From Betaproteobacteria bacterium (GTDB lineage: Bacteria > Pseudomonadota > Gammaproteobacteria > Burkholderiales > SG8-39), in assembly GCA_005881595.1 (NCBI GenBank), contig VBBY01000029.1, positions 1-45,524 on the forward strand: 45,524 bases of DNA. Direction: 5' to 3'. The notes beneath the pieces are model-generated. The model saw only the letters and a list, made by a program, of their open reading frames with translations. It was not told the origin of the DNA and made no database searches. Shown one piece after another: positions 40,907 to 45,524 of this stretch; position 1 is the first letter of the stretch; every line of letters starts with the position of its first letter. The position numbers were made by a program, and so were the translations under genes.

Positions 40907-42373
40907 GTGACGACGGTCTTTTCGGCGTTCGAGCAGACTGCCCGCGCGCACGGCGCCAGGCCGTTCCTGCAGCTGTTGCCTGAAAAGCTGGAGCTGAGCT
41001 ACGCCGCGGCGCTCGACCGGGTGACGGACATCGCCGCGCGCTACCGCGCGCGCGGCTACCGCGCCGGGCACCGCGTCGCGCTGCGGCTCGAGAACCGCCC
41101 CGAGTTCCTGCTGCACTTTCTCGCCCTCAACTCGATCGGCGCGAGCGTAGTGCCGATCAATCCAGACTACCGTTCAGCGGAGCTGGAATATATCCTGGGC
41201 CATTGCGAAGCGAGCCTGGTCGTGACCCGGGAAATGCTCGACGGGGATTTTCCGGTCGCCCCAAAACCGGGGAATGCGCGCGAGTGCGCCCTGCTCTATA
41301 CCTCGGGCACCACCGGCAAGCCGAAGGGCTGCCTGCTGAGCAACTTCTACTTCCTCAACGTGGGGCGGCGCTATATCGCCGAAGGCGGCCTGTGCGCATT
41401 GCGCGAAGGCGAAGAGCGGCTCATCACGCCGCTGCCGCTGTTTCACATGAACGCGCTCGCGGTGTCGACGACCGCGATGATCCTGACCGCGGGTTGCGTG
41501 GTACAGCTAGACCGCTTTCATCCAAAAACCTGGTGGCGCGACGTCGCCGAGTCCGGCGCGACGATCGTGCATTACCTCGGTGTCATGCCCGCCGTGCTGT
41601 TGAATTTACCTGAGACATCTTTTGATAAGGCGCATTGCGTGCGCTTCGGCTACGGCGCTAATGCCAATCCCGCGGACCACGCCGCGTTCGAGGAGCGCTT
41701 CGGCTTTCCGCTGATCGAGGCCTGGGCGATGACCGAGACCGGAGGGGGGGCGCTGATCGCGGCGAGCCGCGAGCCGCGGCATGTCGGCACGCGCTGCATC
41801 GGCCGCCCTCCGCCAACGCTGGAGATCCTGATAGACGAAGAAAGCGGAGAGCTCCTGGTGCGGCAAGCCGGGCCGGATCCGCGCCGCGGCTTCTTCTCCG
41901 GCTACCTCAAGGACCCCGAGGCGACGGCCGCAGCCTGGCGCGACGGCTGGTTCCACACCGGCGACGTGGTGCGCCGGGGGCCGGACGGCGCGCTGCATTT
42001 CGTCGATCGCCGCAAGAACATCATCCGCCGCGCCGGCGAGAACATCGCCGCGCTCGAGGTCGAGGCGGCGCTCGCCGGCCATCCCGCGGTGGGCCAGGTG
42101 GCCGTGATCGCTGCGCCCGACCCGGTGCGCGACGAGGAAGTCATGGCCTGCGTGGTTCTCAACCAGAGCAACGCGGTGAGCCGGGAGACCGCCATCTCCA
42201 TCCAGAATTGGTGCCTGGAGCGGCTCGCCTACTTCAAGGCGCCGGGCTATGTCGCCTTTCTCGACTCGCTTCCCGTCACCTCGACCAACAAAGTGCAAAA
42301 GGCGAAGCTGGCGGACTTCGCGCTGCATCCGACCGGCTGCTTCGACGTCCGGGAGCGCAAGCGCCGGCCATGA
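40907..42373 (+). CDS. Acyl-CoA ligase (AMP-binding, crotonobetaine/carnitine-CoA ligase-like)
   Basis: A 488-aa adenylate-forming enzyme. The ATP loop is LLYTSGTTGKPKGCLLSN (about residues 125-142), followed by PLPLFHMNALAVSTTAMILT, GYGANANPADHAAFEERFGF, IEAWAMTETGGGALIAASR and the hinge VDRRKNIIRRAGENIAALEV; the catalytic lysine is in TSTNKVQKAKLADFA. It is shorter than typical fatty-acyl-CoA ligases and closest to the CaiC group. GTG at 40907 gives the expected N-terminus; the open frame further upstream lies in the divergent dctP gene. It should activate the pathway acid for the thiolase-like and DUF35 proteins downstream. Substrate unknown. Confidence 0.9.
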   Translation: MTTVFSAFEQTARAHGARPFLQLLPEKLELSYAAALDRVTDIAARYRARGYRAGHRVALRLENRPEFLLHFLALNSIGASVVPINPDYRSAELEYILGHCEASLVVTREMLDGDFPVAPKPGNARECALLYTSGTTGKPKGCLLSNFYFLNVGRRYIAEGGLCALREGEERLITPLPLFHMNALAVSTTAMILTAGCVVQLDRFHPKTWWRDVAESGATIVHYLGVMPAVLLNLPETSFDKAHCVRFGYGANANPADHAAFEERFGFPLIEAWAMTETGGGALIAASREPRHVGTRCIGRPPPTLEILIDEESGELLVRQAGPDPRRGFFSGYLKDPEATAAAWRDGWFHTGDVVRRGPDGALHFVDRRKNIIRRAGENIAALEVEAALAGHPAVGQVAVIAAPDPVRDEEVMACVVLNQSNAVSRETAISIQNWCLERLAYFKAPGYVAFLDSLPVTSTNKVQKAKLADFALHPTGCFDVRERKRRP

Positions 42374-43530
42374 CTCGCAAGGGCTACGAAGGCGTCGCCG
42401 TCGCCGTTCCGGTCACCGTGCCGTATGTGCGCTATTCGATCCGCGCTGCCCATTGGTGGTTGGCAAGATGTATTTCCGAAATCCTCAAGTCTGCGGGGCT
42501 GAAGAAGGACGCGATCGACGGACTGAGCGTCTCGAGCTTCACGCTGGCGCCCGACACCGCCATCGGCCTCACCCAGCACCTGGGCCTGTCGCCGCGCTGG
42601 CTCGACCACCTGCCGCTCGGCGGCGCGAGCGGCGTGGTCGCCTTGCGGCGCGCGGCGCGCGCGGTGCAGGCGGGCGACGCGGACATCGTCGCATGCATCG
42701 CCGGCGACACCAATCATGTCGACTCCTTCCGGCTGACGCTCGCCAATTTCAGCCAGTTCGCGCGCGACGCGGTCTATCCCTACGGCGCGGGCGGCCCGAA
42801 CGCGAGCTTCGCTTTTCTCACGGCGTACTACATGCGCGTCTACGGCGCGACGCGCGAGGATTTCGGCAAGCTGTGCGTGGCGCAGCGCGCCAACGCGCTG
42901 AAGTATCCGCACGCGCTTTTCAAGAAACCGCTGACGCTGGAAGAGTACCTGTCGGCGCGGGCGATCGCCGAGCCACTGCATCTGTTCGACTGCGTCATGC
43001 CGTGCGCGGGCGCCGAGGGGTTTCTGGTCTTGAGCGAAGAGCGTGCAAAAGCGCTCGGCATTCCGTTCGCAGCCTTGATGGGGACCATCGAAAGGCATAA
43101 CGCCTATGCCGCGGATCCGGTGCAGATGCGCGCCGGCTGGGCGCTCGATCGCGAGGATCTCTACGCGCAGGCCGGCGCCGGACCGGGCGACATGGACTTC
43201 GTCCAGACCTACGACGACTACCCGGTGATTTCGCTCCTGCAGCTCGAAGACCTCGGCTTCTGCGCCAAGGGCGAGGCGCCGGCTTTCGTACGCGAGCACA
43301 GCTTCACGCACGACGGCAGCTTTCCGCTCAATACCAGCGGCGGGCAGCTCTCGGTCGGGCAGGCCGGCGCCGCGGGCGGCTTCCTCGGCATGGTGGAAGC
43401 GCTGCGGCAGCTGACCGGCCAGGCGCAGGCGCGCCAGGTCAAGGATGCGAAACTCGGCCTAGTCAGCGGCTTCGGCATGATCAACTTCGACCGTGGTCTC
43501 GGTTCCGGCGCGGCGATCCTCCGATGCTAG
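42370..43530 (+). CDS. Thiolase-fold (SCP2/lipid-transfer type) protein lacking thiolase catalytic residues
   Basis: A 386-aa thiolase-superfamily protein. The nucleophile Cys position reads GGASG (84-88, Ala86), the usual catalytic His motif GHP reads SVGQAGAAGG (Gln331), and the second Cys region reads LVSGFGM (about 364-370, Ser). It should therefore not act as a classical thiolase. This pattern, with a DUF35 gene immediately downstream, resembles Ltp2-type proteins that catalyse retro-aldol cleavage of CoA thioesters in steroid side-chain degradation. Tyrosines in FVQTYDDYPV (281, 284) lie in the region where those enzymes carry active-site tyrosines; that match is inferred. It overlaps the ligase by 4 bases and the next gene by 7. 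Confidence 0.85.
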   Translation: MTRKGYEGVAVAVPVTVPYVRYSIRAAHWWLARCISEILKSAGLKKDAIDGLSVSSFTLAPDTAIGLTQHLGLSPRWLDHLPLGGASGVVALRRAARAVQAGDADIVACIAGDTNHVDSFRLTLANFSQFARDAVYPYGAGGPNASFAFLTAYYMRVYGATREDFGKLCVAQRANALKYPHALFKKPLTLEEYLSARAIAEPLHLFDCVMPCAGAEGFLVLSEERAKALGIPFAALMGTIERHNAYAADPVQMRAGWALDREDLYAQAGAGPGDMDFVQTYDDYPVISLLQLEDLGFCAKGEAPAFVREHSFTHDGSFPLNTSGGQLSVGQAGAAGGFLGMVEALRQLTGQAQARQVKDAKLGLVSGFGMINFDRGLGSGAAILRC

Positions 43531-44759
43531 ACAAGCCAAAACGCAAAAACCCGGTCCTGCGCACGCGGCTGCCGACACTGCCGCCGGCGGCGCGCAGCCG
43601 CGCCGCGCTCGGGCTGACCGCCGCTGCGGCGCTCGGCCGCTTCGAGCTGCAGCAGTGCCGCGATTGCGGCACGGTGCAATACCCTCCGCGCGAGGCTTGC
43701 CAGCAATGCCTTTCGATTCATCTTCAATGGCATCCTCAGTCAGGGGACGGCGAACTTCTGTCGAGCACGCTTTTACATCACAGCAACGACCTGTTCTTCC
43801 GCGAGCGGCTGCCGTGGCGCCTCGGCCTCGTGCAGCTCGACTGCGGCCCTACCGTGGTGGCGCACCTGCATGGCGGCGTGCCGCCCGCGCCCGCGCGAGT
43901 GCGCGTGGCCGCGCGGCTTGACCGTGCCGGGCAGGCAGTGCTGGTGGCGTTACCCGAGAAGGAGACTTCCAACATGGCAGACGACCGGCAATTGCGGGAA
44001 TTCACCTGCGATCCGAAATTCCGCAAAGTCCTGGTGACCGACGGCAAGACCGCGGCCGGCCAGGCGATCGTGAAAGCGCTCGCCCAGGCGGGCGCAGAGA
44101 TCATCTGGGTGGGGTATGCCGAGCCATGGAAGAAGTTTTCCGGTTTTGATGCGTTAAGCAAGGTTTCCCAGGTCAGCCTGCTGCCGCTCGATGTCACCGA
44201 CTCGAAAAACGTCCGCGAGCTGGCGGCCGAGATCGGCGGCAAGGTGGACATCCTGATCAACAACGCCGAGCACCACCGCGCTTTCGGCATCGGCAACCGG
44301 CCGGGCGTCGAGACCGCCCGCGCCGAGATGGACGTCAACTACTTCGGCCTGCTGCGCCTGGCGCAGGAATTCGGCCCGGCCATGCGCGCGCGCGGCGCCG
44401 ACGGCCTGGCGAGCGCGGCAGCCTGGGTGAATGTGCTGTCGATCTACGCGCTCGCCAATTTTCCGCCGCACGGCACCTTTTCCGCCTCCATGGCGGCGGC
44501 GCACTCGCTGGCGCAGTGCCTGCGCGCCGAAATGCGGCCCGCGGGCGTGCGCGTGGTCAATGTCTTCCCCGGGCCGCTCGACGACGAATGGAACCAGCTG
44601 CTGCCGCCGCCCAAGGTCGCTGCGGCCGGGCTGGCGGGTGCCATCGTCGGCGCCCTGCGCGATGGCGTCGAGGATGTGTATCCCGGCGACGTCGCGCAGG
44701 AATGGCTCGCGCGCTGGCGCGACAATCCGAAGGCGCTGGAAAGAGAGCTGTCCTCATGA
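43524..44759 (+). CDS. DUF35 zinc-ribbon/OB-fold protein fused to a degenerate short-chain dehydrogenase (SDR)
   Basis: A 411-aa continuous reading frame with two parts. Residues 1-150 are a DUF35 protein: rubredoxin-like zinc ribbon with Cys45, 48, 59 and 62 (CRDCGTVQYPPREACQQC), then an OB-fold (about 75-145). Residues 151-411 are an SDR fold: VTDGKTAAGQAIVKALAQ in place of TGxxxGxG, INNAEHHRAFG in place of NNAG, and Asn272 in MDVNYFGLLRL. The catalytic YxxxK is replaced: GTFSASMAAAHS has Phe319 and Met323, although Ser306 remains. The SDR half is therefore probably not a normal oxidoreductase. DUF35 proteins bind thiolase-like partners, here the gene just upstream. Confidence 0.85.
   Translation: MLDKPKRKNPVLRTRLPTLPPAARSRAALGLTAAAALGRFELQQCRDCGTVQYPPREACQQCLSIHLQWHPQSGDGELLSSTLLHHSNDLFFRERLPWRLGLVQLDCGPTVVAHLHGGVPPAPARVRVAARLDRAGQAVLVALPEKETSNMADDRQLREFTCDPKFRKVLVTDGKTAAGQAIVKALAQAGAEIIWVGYAEPWKKFSGFDALSKVSQVSLLPLDVTDSKNVRELAAEIGGKVDILINNAEHHRAFGIGNRPGVETARAEMDVNYFGLLRLAQEFGPAMRARGADGLASAAAWVNVLSIYALANFPPHGTFSASMAAAHSLAQCLRAEMRPAGVRVVNVFPGPLDDEWNQLLPPPKVAAAGLAGAIVGALRDGVEDVYPGDVAQEWLARWRDNPKALERELSS
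43959..43976 (+). promoter_or_regulatory. Internal Shine-Dalgarno and ATG at the DUF35/SDR junction
   Basis: AAGGAG (43959-43964) lies 9 bases before the in-frame ATG at 43974 (Met151), exactly at the border between the DUF35 and SDR parts. Translation from here would yield a separate 261-aa SDR-fold protein in addition to the 411-aa fusion. The fused frame may thus have arisen by loss of a stop between two formerly separate genes, with the old start kept. Confidence 0.5.
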
Positions 44760-45524
44760 GCATCCTCGATAGTCTGGTTCGCGAATTGTCGGCAGGCAGA
44801 ATCCGCGTGGTCGACCTGACCCAGACCCTCTCGCCCGAGTTTCCGCAGATCTCGCTGCCGCCGGAGATGGGCCAGGCCTGGCCGTTCCGCATCGAGGAAG
44901 TGTCGCGTTACGACGAGCGCGGCCCGGCCTGGTACTGGAACAATTTTTCCTGCGGCGAGCACACCGGCACGCATTTCGACGCGCCGATCCACTGGGTGTC
45001 CGGCAGGGACTTGCCGAACAACGCGACTGACAGCATTCCGCCGCAGCGCTTCATCGGTCCTGCCTGCGTCCTGGACTGCAGCCGCGAGGCCGCGGAGGAT
45101 GCGGATTTCCTTCTCACGGTTGCATGGATAAAGAAGTGGGAAAAAAAACACGGTCGCCTTCCGCCCCGCGCGTGGGTCCTGATGCGCACCGGCTGGTCGA
45201 AACGCAGCATCGAACCGGTCGAGTACCAGAACTACGACGAGACGGGCCAGCACACGCCCGGCCCGGACACCGACGCGGTGAAGTTCCTCGTCGCCGAGCG
45301 CGACCTGCTCGGCTTCGGCACCGAGTCGATCGGCACGGATGCCGGCCAGGCGTATCACCTGCGCCCGCCCTATCCCTGCCACTACTACATGCACGGCGCG
45401 GGGCGCTACGGCCTGCAATGCCTCACCAACCTGGACCAGCTGCCGCCGACCGGCGCGGTGGTGGTGGCGGCGCCATTGAAGATCCGCAACGGCAGCGGCA
45501 GCCCGCTGCGCGCGCTTGCCCTGA
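44756..45524 (+). CDS. Cyclase family protein (kynurenine formamidase-like metal hydrolase), 3' end cut off
   Basis: 256 codons are visible and the frame is still open at the window edge; probably only a few residues are missing. The signature HTGTHFDAPIHW (about residues 71-82) is the metal-binding HxGTHxDAPxH motif of the cyclase/KynB family, and VDLTQTLSPEFPQISLPPEM at the start plus FGTESIGTDAGQAYH later are typical. Family members hydrolyse amides or lactones such as N-formylkynurenine or isatin. The ATG overlaps the previous stop (ATGA at 44756-44759), so it belongs to the ligase / thiolase-like / DUF35-SDR cluster. Its substrate there is unknown. Confidence 0.9.
   Translation, partial: MSILDSLVRELSAGRIRVVDLTQTLSPEFPQISLPPEMGQAWPFRIEEVSRYDERGPAWYWNNFSCGEHTGTHFDAPIHWVSGRDLPNNATDSIPPQRFIGPACVLDCSREAAEDADFLLTVAWIKKWEKKHGRLPPRAWVLMRTGWSKRSIEPVEYQNYDETGQHTPGPDTDAVKFLVAERDLLGFGTESIGTDAGQAYHLRPPYPCHYYMHGAGRYGLQCLTNLDQLPPTGAVVVAAPLKIRNGSGSPLRALAL

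Overview
The window is GC-rich, densely coded bacterial DNA that looks like a betaproteobacterium of the Burkholderiales or a close relative. The evidence is the core order pyrG-kdsA-eno-ftsB, a Bug-type tricarboxylate-transporter binding protein, TRAP and NitT/TauT transporters, many CoA-dependent catabolic genes, and a Pil-Chp chemosensory operon. Genus is not determined. I see no tRNA, rRNA, CRISPR array, insertion sequence or phage gene. No gene-free stretch exceeds 300 bases; the longest is 197 bases (31108-31304).

Layout. (1) 1-5643: a truncated phytanoyl-CoA-dioxygenase-like gene diverges from a cation diffusion facilitator; then the minus-strand block pyrG, kdsA, eno, ftsB, in which each gene overlaps the next by 4 bases. 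(2) 5684-8625: a minus-strand operon for a NitT/TauT-type ABC importer plus a cupin, divergent from hutU-hutH (8662-11846). (3) 11860-16984: acetoacetyl-CoA synthetase diverges from ETF-ubiquinone oxidoreductase across 42 bases holding a symmetric ATTATAAT box; a MscS-like channel with a cyclic-nucleotide-binding domain follows. (4) 16993-31107: one long minus-strand run, in transcription order pilG, pilH, pilI (cheW), a LivK-like binding protein, pilJ, a chpA-type hybrid kinase, a Ser/Thr kinase fused to a cyclic-nucleotide-binding domain, etfB, etfA and a DmdC-like acyl-CoA dehydrogenase. (5) 31305-34137 (+): Bug binding protein, a short citrate-synthase-fold protein annotated as citryl-CoA lyase-like, and an acyl-CoA dehydrogenase. 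(6) 34085-40856 (-): TRAP transporter, two-subunit molybdenum hydroxylase and FAD monooxygenase. (7) 40907-45524 (+): acyl-CoA ligase, a thiolase-fold protein lacking thiolase catalytic residues, a zinc-ribbon/OB-fold (DUF35) protein fused to a degenerate SDR, and a truncated cyclase-family hydrolase.

How the parts fit. ETF, two acyl-CoA dehydrogenases and ETF-QO form a complete route from acyl-CoA to the quinone pool. Regions 5-7 look like uptake, ring or side-chain oxidation, CoA activation and carbon-carbon cleavage of organic acids or (hetero)aromatics; the substrate cannot be read from sequence. The two most unusual systems are the Pil-Chp operon carrying its own periplasmic binding protein and a kinase/cyclic-nucleotide-binding fusion, and the ligase / thiolase-like / DUF35-pseudo-SDR / cyclase cluster, where the thiolase-fold and SDR-fold proteins both lack their usual catalytic residues.
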